Assembly: GCF_900199375.1 (NCBI RefSeq)
Contig: NZ_LT900217.1
Span: 1,736,001-1,800,000, forward strand
Direction of reading: 5' to 3'
Length of the DNA stretch: 64,000 nucleotides
DNA from: Gordonibacter urolithinfaciens
GTDB taxonomy: Bacteria; Actinomycetota; Coriobacteriia; Coriobacteriales; Eggerthellaceae
The notes beneath the pieces are model-generated. The model had not been told where the DNA came from, ran no database searches, and saw nothing but the letters and a program-made list of their open reading frames with translations. A program made the position numbers and the translations under genes. Positions 1 through 8,288 of the stretch are shown in pieces (the first letter of the stretch is position 1; the number at the start of each line of letters is the position of its first letter).

Positions 1-977
1 GCCTGCGCTTCGAGCTGCGTTTTGTCCGATTCCGCCTGTGACCCTACTTGCGCATTTGTCCTCGCGTCCGCCTTCCGCGCGGCACGCTGCGGCAGGTACT
101 CGCTCACCACGATGCCGGCGAAGATGAGGGCGAAGCCGGCGAACAGCGGTGCCGAGAGCAGCTCGCCTAGGAACAGCACCGAGAACAGCACGCCGAACAC
201 CGACTCCGTGGCCAGGAACAGCGAGGCGGGCGCCGGGTCCACGTGGGCCACCGCCACGTTCTGCAGCAGCAGCGCGACGCAGGAGGCGAATACGGCCAGG
301 TAGGCCAGACTCGTCCACGTGTCGGCGCCGAGCGCTGCGAAGTTCGGCATCGGCTCGAGCGCCAGTCCGGCCGCGAGGCCCAGCAGGCCCGCCACCAAGA
401 ACTGGATAACGGTAAGCAGCGTCATATCGCACCCGGGCGCGAACTTCGCCGTGTACACCACATGGAAGCTCAAAAATAGGGCGGACAGCAGCGTGATCAG
501 GTCGCCGAAACGCAACGAGAACCCGGCCGCGCCCGCGAACGACACGCATCCCACGCCCGCCACGCACACCACGGCGGCAGCGAGGTTGAAGCGCGTGGGC
601 CGCGGCCCGTGCAGCGCCCAGCCGAGGAACGGGATGATCACGCAGTACAGCGACGTGAGGAACGAGCTGTTCGACGCCGTGGTGTCGGTGAGCCCGGTGG
701 AGTTGCTCCAGTAGGCCAGGAACACCATCACGCCCAGCACGGAGCCCTTGCACAGGTGCTCGGCGTCGATGCGCTTCCTGAAGCGGGGCAGCATGACCAC
801 GCCCAGGATGATGCCCGCGGCCGTGAAGCGCACGCCCACGATCCAAGCGGGCGGGAACGCATCCACCGTCGACTTGATGACGACGGTTCCCAGCCCCCAG
901 ATGGCGGCAGCCACCAGCAAGAACGCCTTGTACGTCCAGAGCGGCAGCGAAGCGGGTGTTTTCAGGATGCGGGCCAT
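1..977 (-). CDS. DMT (EamA) family transporter, C-terminus beyond window
   Basis: Reverse-strand reading gives an open frame of about 325 codons running off the left edge. It begins MARILKTPASLPLWTYKAFL and shows about ten hydrophobic helices arranged as two repeats, as in EamA/RhaT drug-metabolite exporters. Recognisable pieces are AAAIWGLGTVVIKS near residue 25, a mid-protein LLSALFLSFHVVYTAKF helix, and the second-repeat segment PASLFLATESVFGVLFSVLF followed by GIVVSEYLPQ. The tail is hydrophilic (RKADARTNAQVGSQAESDK), so the protein is nearly complete. The ATG at 977 has no strong ribosome site; it was chosen because the DMT fold starts about 15 residues later. Substrate unknown. It is transcribed away from the ABC1 kinase gene, so 978-1113 should hold divergent promoters. 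Confidence 0.85.
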   Translation of the reverse strand, partial: MARILKTPASLPLWTYKAFLLVAAAIWGLGTVVIKSTVDAFPPAWIVGVRFTAAGIILGVVMLPRFRKRIDAEHLCKGSVLGVMVFLAYWSNSTGLTDTTASNSSFLTSLYCVIIPFLGWALHGPRPTRFNLAAAVVCVAGVGCVSFAGAAGFSLRFGDLITLLSALFLSFHVVYTAKFAPGCDMTLLTVIQFLVAGLLGLAAGLALEPMPNFAALGADTWTSLAYLAVFASCVALLLQNVAVAHVDPAPASLFLATESVFGVLFSVLFLGELLSAPLFAGFALIFAGIVVSEYLPQRAARKADARTNAQVGSQAESDKTQLEAQ

Positions 978-1113
978 GGTCGCTGCATCATACCACGGCT
1001 GTTCCGACAGGGCGGCGTCCAGGTTTCAGCTTGCTGTTGAAAGAGGGCATCAGAAGCCTTGCCCGAACGGCGCATGCTACGATGGGGCGGTTACCATGAC
1101 GAGGAGGCGAAAC

Positions 1114-2847
1114 ATGCCCACGTTCCGCGAGGTGCTGCGTGCGGCCGAGATCACCATCAAAGACAACACGTCCGGTCGCCGCATGCATGAGATAGAGAAG
1201 ATACTCCGCGCCCATCACGCGTTCTCCGGCCTGACGCCCGAGAAGGCCACGGCCATTCTCGAGGATCTGGGACCCACATTCGTGAAGATGGGGCAGATCG
1301 CTTCGAATCGCAGCGATGTCATTCCCAAAGCCTATGCCGATGCGTTCAAGCAGCTGCGCGCCAACGTGGCGCCCGTGCCGTTCGAGGTGATCGTGCAGAC
1401 GATCGAGGAATCGCTCGGGCACCCATGGCGCGAGACGTTCGCCGACATCGAGGAGAAGCCCCTGGGCTCGGCCTCGGTAGCGCAGGTGCACCGTGCCCGG
1501 CTGGCGCAAGGGCCGGGCGACCCGGTGGCGGCGGGCGCACAAGAGGAGCGGCCCACGACGAACGCGGCAGGAGGCGGCGCCGTAACGGCGCAGGGGCCGG
1601 TGGTGGCCGTGAAGGTGCGCCGCCCGAACGTGGTGGAGCAGATGGCCGAGGACATCACGCTCATCCGGCACGTGCTGGCGCTGGCCGACCTCACGCACAT
1701 GACCGACGGCATCATGCTCACGCTGGGCGATTTGGTGGACGAGCTGGCGCGCACGACGGCCGAGGAGCTGGATTTCACCGTGGAGCTGGGAAACCTGGAG
1801 CGCTTCGGCGCCGAGCTGGCGAGCCAACCCCATGTGGAGAGCCCCCGCCCGTACCCTGAGTTCAGCACCGATGAGGTGCTGGTCATGGAGTACGTGGAGG
1901 GCGCGCACATCAACGACCTGCCCGCGCTGCGCGCCCAGGGCGACGACCCGGCCGCACTCGGGCGCCGGCTGGCGGAGAGCTACGTGACGCAGGTCATCGA
2001 TGACGGCTTCTTCCATGCCGACCCGCATCCGGGCAACATCCTCGTGCGCGGCGAGGACATCGTGTGGATCGACCTGGGCATGACGGGCACGCTCTCCGCT
2101 TCCGAGCGCGCCATTGTGGGCCGGCTGTTCGCTTCCGTGGCGAAGAACGACCCGTACGCCCTGAAGGACGCGTTGCTGGCGTTGGCGAAGGCGCATGGCC
2201 CGGTGGACCACGGCCTGCTGCTTGGCCAGATAAGCGCGCTGCTGGATTCGTATGCGTCGATCGACCTGGCGGACATCAACGTGGGCACGGCGCTGCTCGA
2301 CGTCATAGAGGTCATGCGCACGCAGAACCTCACGCTGCCGCCTTCGCTCACCATGCTCGCGCGCGGCATGGTGACCATCGAGGGCGTGCTGGTGGACATC
2401 GCGCCGGAAACGAGCGTGGTGGAGATCATCTCCGACCACGTGAAGCGGCAGGCGCTCAGCTTCGATTCCTTGGAATCGAAGGCGAAGAGCCTGCTCATGG
2501 CCTCGGCCGCTTCCGCCGAGGCGGCGACGCGGCTTCCTACGCAGGTGTCGCACACGCTGGACATGCTCGATCGCGGCCAGGTGAAGGTGGGCGCCGACCT
2601 GCACGTGCCGGCGGACTTCACGGCGGCGCTCTACGCGGTGAGCGGTACCGTGGCCATGGCGCTGATCTCGGCCGGCCTCTTCGTGGGCTCGAGCCTCATC
2701 GCCCAGACGGCCATGCAGCCCCAGCTGCTGGGCGTGCCCCTGCTGGGCATCCTCGGGTACCTGGGCGCGTTCGTGCTGGGCGTCTACGTCATCTGGCGCG
2801 TCCTGCTGACCCGCCACCAGCAGCGCAACGACGAGAAAGTGGAGTAG
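1114..2847 (+). CDS. ABC1/UbiB/AarF atypical protein kinase-like protein
   Basis: 577 residues. The ATG at 1114 follows an AGGAGG ribosome site at about 1102; the open frame continues upstream but without such a site. Family motifs are all visible: the KMGQ nucleotide-loop signature (FVKMGQIASNRSDVIP), an alanine-rich loop in place of the usual glycine-rich loop (GSASVAQVH), VAVKVRRP with the catalytic lysine, FHADPHPGN as catalytic loop and WIDLGMTG as metal-binding motif. Two membrane helices end the protein, typical of UbiB proteins. An inserted low-complexity A/G/P stretch at about residues 135-160 splits the alanine-rich loop from the lysine strand. In proteobacteria the family supports ubiquinone synthesis; here a role with menaquinone or lipids is plausible but not shown. 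A hairpin follows the stop. Confidence 0.92.
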   Translation: MPTFREVLRAAEITIKDNTSGRRMHEIEKILRAHHAFSGLTPEKATAILEDLGPTFVKMGQIASNRSDVIPKAYADAFKQLRANVAPVPFEVIVQTIEESLGHPWRETFADIEEKPLGSASVAQVHRARLAQGPGDPVAAGAQEERPTTNAAGGGAVTAQGPVVAVKVRRPNVVEQMAEDITLIRHVLALADLTHMTDGIMLTLGDLVDELARTTAEELDFTVELGNLERFGAELASQPHVESPRPYPEFSTDEVLVMEYVEGAHINDLPALRAQGDDPAALGRRLAESYVTQVIDDGFFHADPHPGNILVRGEDIVWIDLGMTGTLSASERAIVGRLFASVAKNDPYALKDALLALAKAHGPVDHGLLLGQISALLDSYASIDLADINVGTALLDVIEVMRTQNLTLPPSLTMLARGMVTIEGVLVDIAPETSVVEIISDHVKRQALSFDSLESKAKSLLMASAASAEAATRLPTQVSHTLDMLDRGQVKVGADLHVPADFTAALYAVSGTVAMALISAGLFVGSSLIAQTAMQPQLLGVPLLGILGYLGAFVLGVYVIWRVLLTRHQQRNDEKVE

Positions 2848-2849
2848 GG

Positions 2850-2879
2850 GGTTCCGCCGGCCTGACGGCCGTCGGAACC
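2850..2879. terminator. Hairpin after ABC1 kinase gene
   Basis: GGTTCCGCCGGCC and GGCCGTCGGAACC pair as a 13-bp stem with one mismatch around a TGAC loop. It starts 2 bp after the stop. No T-run follows, so termination is inferred from position only. Confidence 0.5.
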
Positions 2880-2893
2880 TGCCGACGCTGCGA

Positions 2894-2991
2894 AAGGCCG
2901 TGGCGCCCGATCTTCGCGGGATCCCAAAAGCTCACGTTCCGAAGTACGCTTCGCTTTCGCGATCCCGCGAATCTCGGGCACCACGGCCCTT
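2894..2991. repeat. Large imperfect inverted repeat between convergent genes
   Basis: The left arm (2894-2923) and right arm (2961-2991) are reverse complements over about 30 bp with three mismatches and one indel, separated by about 37 bp. It lies between the convergent ABC1 kinase and encapsulin genes. Both strands can be read as a short open frame starting M(A/V)P(D/E)(L/I)RGI, a by-product of the symmetry. A bidirectional terminator or a dispersed palindromic element are the two plausible readings. Confidence 0.7.
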
Positions 2992-3023
2992 CTCGCTGAC
3001 TTACTGCGCCAACCTGTGCGTTT

Positions 3024-3836
3024 TTACCCGAACACGACGATGGCGGCGGGGTCCTTCACGCGCAGGGCGGCCGTCTCCATGATGCGGAACGTGTGGTTGA
3101 AGTCGGCGAGCTCCAGGTAGCCAACCGAGAGGTCCAGGCCCACGGCCAGGTCCATATACTCGGGCTCGGCGCACACGAGCGCGGCCTTGCCGGGGGCGAG
3201 GGCGCTCGTCATGAACACGTTGTCGCCGATGAGCTTCTGGATGCGGTCGATCTCCAGCATGCCGGTGCTCGGCTGCAGGCGCTGCAGGTCCAGGAACAAA
3301 TCGGGTGCAACCACCAGCGCATAGCGGCCCAGGTAGCCGGTCTTGGCCAGCTGCGAAACGGCGGCGGCCACGTCGGAGAAGCCGTTCTCGCCGGCCTTCC
3401 AATCGCCCTTCTTCACTTTCGCCGAGCCCTTCACGGTGAGCAAGCCGTCAGCGCCGAGGGCCTTGCTACCGTTCAGGACGAGGTCGTCCTCGCGGCGCGC
3501 GGCCTTCTTGGCGGCGGCGACGGCGGCGGACAGGTCGATGGGCAGGCCGGTTTGCGCGGCGAGCTCCAAGTCGCGTCCGAGCAGGGTGAAGTCCTCGTAG
3601 AACAGCGGCAGCTCCAGCTGCGTGCGTCCGACGATGCGGCCGATGCCGTCTTCCAAGATCTCTTCCTTGCCCACGCCGTCAACCGCGACGGTGGTGGTGC
3701 CGGGGCCCAGCGGCCCGAACACCTTCAGGAAGCGGCGGCAGGCAAGCTGCTTGCGCGCCGTGCCGATGACGGTGTCGTCGATGCGGTTCCAGAGCTCTGC
3801 CGACAGGTCGGCTGATTCTCGTGCCAAGTAGTCCAT
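3024..3836 (-). CDS. Family 1 encapsulin shell protein
   Basis: 270 residues, the usual size of a T=1 encapsulin protomer. It starts MDYLARESADLSAELWNRID behind an AAAGGA ribosome site; the open frame extends 28 codons further upstream without family resemblance. The HK97-like features I can follow are the N-terminal helix WNRIDDTVIGTARKQLACRR, then FLKVFGPLGPGT, the P-domain segment YALVVAPDLFLDLQRL and the C-terminal AVGLDLSVGYLELADFNHTF. Encapsulins self-assemble into icosahedral protein compartments that take up cargo through a C-terminal peptide. The ferritin-like gene just upstream on the same strand is the evident cargo. A parS palindrome lies between the two genes. Confidence 0.9.
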   Translation of the reverse strand: MDYLARESADLSAELWNRIDDTVIGTARKQLACRRFLKVFGPLGPGTTTVAVDGVGKEEILEDGIGRIVGRTQLELPLFYEDFTLLGRDLELAAQTGLPIDLSAAVAAAKKAARREDDLVLNGSKALGADGLLTVKGSAKVKKGDWKAGENGFSDVAAAVSQLAKTGYLGRYALVVAPDLFLDLQRLQPSTGMLEIDRIQKLIGDNVFMTSALAPGKAALVCAEPEYMDLAVGLDLSVGYLELADFNHTFRIMETAALRVKDPAAIVVFG

Positions 3837-3936
3837 AATGCGGTCCTTTCGCTCATGGGAAAACGATACGCGGAGCAGATGGCTTGCGCCGGGCGGTCGA
3901 GCAGCTTGCCGCGCGGCCACCTCGTAGCAAACAAAT

Positions 3937-3952
3937 GTTTCACGTGAAACAT
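3937..3952. promoter_or_regulatory. parS site (ParB binding), perfect consensus
   Basis: TGTTTCACGTGAAACA, a perfect 16-bp palindrome identical to the widely conserved chromosomal parS consensus, flanked by A and T to extend the symmetry. It lies in the gap between encapsulin and its ferritin cargo. The same 16-mer recurs at 37281. Confidence 0.88.
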
Positions 3953-4030
3953 TCGGTAGCCGTCAGGCGGGCGGTCGTCGGGAAAAGGTGCCGAAGCGAG
4001 CGTCCGGTGGGAGGGCGCGCCCCCAGGTTC

Positions 4031-4060
4031 GAACGAGTGTTTCATGTGAAACGCTCGTTC
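4031..4060. repeat. Extended palindrome containing a degenerate parS-like core
   Basis: A 30-bp near-perfect palindrome. Its centre (4038-4053) reads TGTTTCATGTGAAACG, 14 of 16 matches to parS, and its outer arms are GAACGAG and CTCGTTC. It lies 15 bp beyond the end of the ferritin gene, so it could be a weak ParB site, a transcript-end hairpin, or both. Confidence 0.6.
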
Positions 4061-4074
4061 GAGGCAGGCGTTCG

Positions 4075-4449
4075 CTACTCTGACAGGTCGCCTACGGTGG
4101 GAGCGGCTGCGGGCGTCTCGGGCGCCGGGGCAATCTCGCCGTCCGTCACGATGCCGAGCTCCGCCAGCTGCTCCTGCACCTCTCCCTCGCCCTCCAGGAA
4201 GAACTCCGTTTCCTTGGGGTCCAGATGGCGCATGAGCGTGATGAGCTCGCCCATGTGGGCCTTCTCCTCGTCGCGGATGTCGGCCAGCACGGCCTTGGCC
4301 GCCGGGTCATCCGTGGCCAGGTAGTGCGCCTCGTACAGGAAGATGGCCTCGAGCTCGCCTGCGATGTCGATGCGCAGGGCCTGCATGAGCTCCGCGTTCG
4401 TCATCTTGCGGTCGACGTTGCCGGAGAACGGGTTCGGGAAGTTGGGCAT
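4075..4449 (-). CDS. Encapsulated ferritin-like protein (encapsulin cargo)
   Basis: 124 residues starting MPNFPNPFSGN. The ferritin-like helix pair carries GELEAIFLYEAHYL and DIRDEEKAHMGELITLM, giving the Glu and Glu-x2-His iron ligands of the encapsulated ferritin (EncFtn) family, which forms a dimer-built ferroxidase centre. After the helices comes an A/P-rich linker and a C-terminal PTVGDLSE, which resembles the short hydrophobic targeting peptides that dock cargo inside encapsulins. It is followed on the same strand by the encapsulin gene after 238 bp, so an iron-storage or oxidative-protection compartment is the straightforward reading. A perfect inverted repeat lies about 160 bp upstream of the start. 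Confidence 0.87.
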   Translation of the reverse strand: MPNFPNPFSGNVDRKMTNAELMQALRIDIAGELEAIFLYEAHYLATDDPAAKAVLADIRDEEKAHMGELITLMRHLDPKETEFFLEGEGEVQEQLAELGIVTDGEIAPAPETPAAAPTVGDLSE

Positions 4450-4607
4450 GATGGTCCCTCTCTTTCGCTGTGCCGCGGCGGTGCGGCCGACTGTCCGAAG
4501 CACGAAGCACTCGGACGAGCAGGCGATCCGCCGAGCGGCGGTTGTCTCTCTTACCTTGGGGGATATGGTACTGCGGATGTCAGCAAAAGTCTCGATAAAT
4601 AATCTTC

Positions 4608-4632
4608 CTTATTGAGAACTTCTCTCAATAAG
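4608..4632. promoter_or_regulatory. Perfect inverted repeat upstream of ferritin/encapsulin genes (possible Fur-type operator)
   Basis: CTTATTGAGA and TCTCAATAAG are perfect 10-bp inverted arms around ACTTC. The core TGAGAnnnnnTCTCA resembles TGAGAAT-type Fur boxes, which would fit an iron-storage operon, but the regulator is inferred. The sequence around it (about 4590-4645) is AT-rich compared with the rest of the region, consistent with a promoter. Confidence 0.55.
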
Positions 4633-4676
4633 CACAATTCGGCAGCTCGAAGAAAGCCGGCACGCGTGCTGTGCGG

Positions 4677-5603
4677 CTATTCCTGCTCCGTAGCCTGCCG
4701 GGCGGCCAGACGACGGTAGGCCACCAAGCCTGCCGCCACGAGCGCGAGGGTGAGCACGACGGTGACGGCGGCCACGGCGTAGTTGCCGTCACCCAACGCA
4801 CCGGCAGCCAGCGTGGACGAGACGATGGAGGGGATGCGGCCTATAGTGGTGAGGGCCACGATGCGCCAGATGGGGCTCGTTCCAAGCCCGGCCACGTAGG
4901 TGAGCAGGTCCTTCGGTGTGCCGGGGATCAGGAATACCAGGAACAGCAGCAGCTCGAAGCGGCGCGCGTCACGCAGCCACCGCACCGACGCTATCTTATC
5001 GGGTGGAAAGAACAGCCCTACGAGGCGCATGCCGAAGGTGCGCACCAGCACCATGACCAGGGCGGTACCCAATGCGCTGGCCACGAGGCACCACAGCGTG
5101 CCCTCCCAGAAGCCGAATGCGTAGCCCGCGCCCAGCTCAAGCGGCTCGCCCGGAAGGAACGCGAGCACCACCTGCGCCATGTTGGCCACAACAAACAGAA
5201 TGCGCCCTAGCGCCCCGGCGTCATCGACCCACGCGCGGAACCGCGGGGCGTCGCCCACGAACGCCAGCAGCTCCGGTCCGAAGCGCACGCAGAGCGCCGC
5301 GAGGGCGGCGGTGAGGCACAGCAGGCCGGCGACGACGGCGATGCGCTTCCGTACGATCGCCCGGTGCCCGACGGAGCTTTTCTGCGAAACCGCTTCCGTC
5401 GAGGCGTCGTTGCGCGCCTCGCCTGCGACGGCGGGCTTGCGCGACCTAGTCGTCGCGACTGGCCCGTGCGTTTCGCCTGCCCGCCTTGGCACGTTGCCCG
5501 CCGTCGCGTCCGCCTCAGCGACCCGGTGCGCCCGGCGCCCTGCGGCGTCGCCGGGTGTCGGGCGCGGGACGGCGGGGGCCAAAGGGGTCGCGGTGTCTTC
5601 CAT
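4677..5603 (-). CDS. TVP38/TMEM64 (VTT/SNARE-associated) family membrane protein
   Basis: 308 residues. The ATG is 7 bases behind a GGAG ribosome site. Residues 1-80 are a hydrophilic, Ala/Arg/Thr-rich cytoplasmic stretch with no recognisable domain. A first helix (VVAGLLCLTAALAALCVRF) leads into the VTT core: VVLAFLPGEPLELGAGYAFG, then FWEGTLWCLVASALGTALVM, then FLIPGTPKDLLTYVAGLG. The paired proline-glycine motifs in re-entrant loops are characteristic of the DedA/VTT superfamily, whose members include lipid scramblases and undecaprenyl-phosphate translocases. The substrate here is unknown. The long N-terminal tail is unusual for the family. Confidence 0.88.
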   Translation of the reverse strand: MEDTATPLAPAVPRPTPGDAAGRRAHRVAEADATAGNVPRRAGETHGPVATTRSRKPAVAGEARNDASTEAVSQKSSVGHRAIVRKRIAVVAGLLCLTAALAALCVRFGPELLAFVGDAPRFRAWVDDAGALGRILFVVANMAQVVLAFLPGEPLELGAGYAFGFWEGTLWCLVASALGTALVMVLVRTFGMRLVGLFFPPDKIASVRWLRDARRFELLLFLVFLIPGTPKDLLTYVAGLGTSPIWRIVALTTIGRIPSIVSSTLAAGALGDGNYAVAAVTVVLTLALVAAGLVAYRRLAARQATEQE

Positions 5604-5660
5604 GGGATGCTCCGTTTCTCGGGTGCGTTCGGTACGCCTCCGATGCTACGGGGCAAATAT

Positions 5661-7454
5661 CTACTGGCTGTCAACGGCGGGAAAAATCAAGGCAAAGCGC
5701 GCCGTCGCCCGCGCGCCGCCCTCGGCGCGGTTCTCCAACGCCAAGTCGCCGCCATGCTTGTCGCAGAGCAGCGCGGCAATGTTCAGGCCCAGACCGAAGT
5801 GGTCCTTCGACGGCGTCTCGCTGAAGAACGGCGCGCATCCCCGCTCCAGCGCCGCGGGCGAGAAGCCGGGCCCGTCGTCCTCTACCGCGAGCACGAGGAG
5901 CCCATCGCGCACGTCCAGCCGCGCATCAACGCGGCCGTCGGCGAAGCGGGCGGCGTTGCCGACGAGGTTCTCGGCCACTTCCTCCACCAGGGAACGATCG
6001 ACGCCGAGTACGGGGCGCTCGACGTTGCAGCGCGCGCTGATGGAGAGCGCGAATGCGACGTGCGGGCCCGTGCTACGGTTCCCGGCTGGCGCCTTGCCCG
6101 CCTCCACGGTCGCCCGGGTCCCGCCGGCTTGCGCGCAGAGCGACCGGCCGATGTCTTCCACGGCGTCCGCCACGGCATCGAACGGCTGCGCATCCGGCCG
6201 CACGGCGCGATCCTCCAGCTTTTGCAATCCGCTCATGGCGGCTACGTAACGCTCCAGGCGCTCCACCTGCGCGGCGAGCGAGGCTGCAGAGGATGCCAGC
6301 TGCTCGGGGGACGCATCGCCGGCCTGCAGGTGTGCCTCCAGCAGCTCCACCTTTCCCTTCAGGATGGTGAGCGGCGTGCGCAGGTCGTGCGCGAACGCGG
6401 CGTTCAAGCGCTTGCGCTCCTCGGCTGTGCGCCACAAGGCCCGCTGCGATGCGGCCAGCGAGGTGCGCATCGCCTCGAACGATGCTGCCAGCCTGCCCAA
6501 TTCGTCGGAGCGTCCGTATGACACGGAGAAGTCGAGGTCCTGGTCGGCGATCTTCGCCGCCGCCGCATCGAGCGTGGAGAAGCCCGGCGCCAGCCGCATG
6601 CGGTAGAACCGCCGCGCCGCCGCGAAGATGCATGCGCCGAACCACAGCGGGAACATGAGGAACGTCAGCAGTCCGAACAGCGTGGAAAGCGCCCGTGCAT
6701 CCTCCGAGGGTACCGTGTGCGCGTAGTAGCCTATGGGCGATACGAGCAGGTCGCCGAACTGCGATGACTCCGACGCATCGCTCCCTGTCTCCGTGTCGAG
6801 GAACGCACGGTACGGGTTATCGGGGTTTTTGGCCGCCCATTCGTCGAACAGCTTGCGGGCGCGTGCGTCGTAGGCGGGAACGTCCTGCACCGCGATGCCC
6901 TCCTCGCCCTCGAAGGCGGAAAGCTCGCTGCTGTCCGCAAGGTACCCTTCGAGAACGAGATCGCCCCCCTCGCCGGTTTCCACCCGGTACGCATACGGGT
7001 AGCTCTGGGCGCTTTCCACCAGCAGGCTTGCCGGAGGGTTGTCGATGGGCAACGGCTCACGCCCGTCATCGGCACGCTGCACGAACAGCTCGTTGCCCTC
7101 CTGGTCGATGGCAAGCGAGCGAGCGGGCACGAGCGCGTTCGTCCCGGTGTCGTACAGGTAGAGCCCCGACGTCTCGTAAGCGTCGGCGGTCACTTCGTTC
7201 TGCAGCGCGGCGAACACCGATGCGGTGACGGAGGAAAGGACGAGGGCCGCCACCAGGAACACCAGCATGTAGCCCATGAACGAGGTCTTGAGCGATGCGT
7301 TGCGCCACCGCTCGCGCAGGCGGGCGATGCGTCCGGAACGTGCCGGGGCGGCCGCACCCGACGGTCCGCCCGGATGCGTCGGCATGTTGGCGACCGGGGC
7401 GCCGCCGGCCGTCTCCGCGCTCTGCCTTCCTCCTCTGGCGCGCCGCTTCCTCAT
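5661..7454 (-). CDS. Two-component sensor histidine kinase
   Basis: 597 residues. The start ATG overlaps the stop of the response regulator (ATGA), so the two are translationally coupled. Order: a basic cytoplasmic N-terminus, first helix (MLVFLVAALVLSSVTASVF), an extracytoplasmic sensor of about 190 residues, second helix (FGLLTFLMFPLWFGACIF), a HAMP-like linker, the phosphoacceptor box AFAHDLRTPLTILKG with His near residue 356, then ENLVGNAARFADG (N box), VEDDGPGFSPAALERG and HFGLGLNIAALLCDKHGG (G boxes). The periplasmic domain (for example TSGLYLYDTGTNALVPARS) was not recognised, so the signal is unknown. It ends 57 bp before the start of the TVP38-type gene. Confidence 0.93.
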   Translation of the reverse strand: MRKRRARGGRQSAETAGGAPVANMPTHPGGPSGAAAPARSGRIARLRERWRNASLKTSFMGYMLVFLVAALVLSSVTASVFAALQNEVTADAYETSGLYLYDTGTNALVPARSLAIDQEGNELFVQRADDGREPLPIDNPPASLLVESAQSYPYAYRVETGEGGDLVLEGYLADSSELSAFEGEEGIAVQDVPAYDARARKLFDEWAAKNPDNPYRAFLDTETGSDASESSQFGDLLVSPIGYYAHTVPSEDARALSTLFGLLTFLMFPLWFGACIFAAARRFYRMRLAPGFSTLDAAAAKIADQDLDFSVSYGRSDELGRLAASFEAMRTSLAASQRALWRTAEERKRLNAAFAHDLRTPLTILKGKVELLEAHLQAGDASPEQLASSAASLAAQVERLERYVAAMSGLQKLEDRAVRPDAQPFDAVADAVEDIGRSLCAQAGGTRATVEAGKAPAGNRSTGPHVAFALSISARCNVERPVLGVDRSLVEEVAENLVGNAARFADGRVDARLDVRDGLLVLAVEDDGPGFSPAALERGCAPFFSETPSKDHFGLGLNIAALLCDKHGGDLALENRAEGGARATARFALIFPAVDSQ

Positions 7455-8143
7455 GCGCGCCATCGGTAACCCATGCCCCATACCGTCTCCACGGGATCGT
7501 GCTCGGCGCCGGCCGCAGCCAGCTTCTTGCGGATGCGCCGGATGTGCTCCGTGACCACCTGCGAATCGCTCTCGCTCTCCCAACCGCCCACGCGCTCGTG
7601 GATGCGGTCGCGGTCGAACACCTGCCCGGGATGCTTCGACAGGAACGCCACGATGTCGAACTCGCGCCGGGTGAGCTCGACGGGAGCTCCCGCCACCGCT
7701 ACCGTGCGGGTCCGGTAGTCCACGGCAAGGTCGCCGTCGAAGCGTACCTCCGTCTTCACCTGCTGGCGCTGGTCGCGCGCGAGGTGGGCGTCCACCCGCG
7801 CGCCCAGCACGGCGAGCGAGAACGGCTTCAGCACGTAGTCGTCGGCCCCGCAGGCGAAGCCCTCGAGCGCGTCCACGTCCTCCACGCGCGCCGTGAGGAA
7901 CAGGATGGGGCAGGTCAGGTGCTCTCGCAGGCGGCGGCACACCTCGAACCCGTCCAGGCGCGGCATGCCCACGTCCAGCAGCACGAGGTCGGGTCCGTGC
8001 GCGGCCTGCTCGAGCGCTTCCTGGCCGCTTCCGGCCGTGAGCACGCGGAAGCCCCGGCCGACGAAGTATTCCTGCAGCATCTCCACTATCTCGGGCTCGT
8101 CGTCGGCGACCAGCAACGTTGCCTGGCGCTCGCACTCGGTCAT
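7451..8143 (-). CDS. OmpR/PhoB-family response regulator
   Basis: 230 residues. The receiver domain shows the acidic pocket LLVADDEPE, the phosphorylation site D57 in LVLLDVGMPRLDGFEV, the conserved threonine in LFLTAR, and lysine in DYVLKPFSL. The C-terminal winged helix is complete, with VELTRREFDIVAFLSKHPGQ, the recognition region TEHIRRIRKKL and the closing VWGMGYRW. The gene is first in the operon with the kinase. No binding site could be assigned; the gap upstream to the universal stress protein gene is about 145 bp. Confidence 0.95.
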   Translation of the reverse strand: MTECERQATLLVADDEPEIVEMLQEYFVGRGFRVLTAGSGQEALEQAAHGPDLVLLDVGMPRLDGFEVCRRLREHLTCPILFLTARVEDVDALEGFACGADDYVLKPFSLAVLGARVDAHLARDQRQQVKTEVRFDGDLAVDYRTRTVAVAGAPVELTRREFDIVAFLSKHPGQVFDRDRIHERVGGWESESDSQVVTEHIRRIRKKLAAAGAEHDPVETVWGMGYRWRA

Positions 8144-8288
8144 GGCAGGTTCTCCTTCGGGATGTCGGTCGGCCGCTCACGTTGGAGCGCTCGAAGGCCG
8201 AGCATAGCACGAGAATGTCGACAAACCATCAACGGCCGTGCTTCCTCCATCGTTCCGCACCCCGCTTCGCGCAATTCGGGCGAAGGCC

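Noticed and set aside
988-2817. 609-residue open frame on the reverse strand opposite the ABC1 kinase gene
   Set aside because: Arg/His-rich text with no family features; it mirrors codon bias of the real gene on the other strand. Similar long shadow frames (10346-12541, 24017-25840, 33966-36041, 62105-63304) were rejected for the same reason.
3937-3952. oriC near the parS site
   Set aside because: No dnaA gene, no cluster of DnaA boxes and no AT-rich unwinding region seen next to the parS sites.
5364-6521. 385-residue forward frame over the TVP38-type and kinase genes
   Set aside because: Spans two real reverse-strand genes and the gap between them, with no motif; a high-GC artefact.
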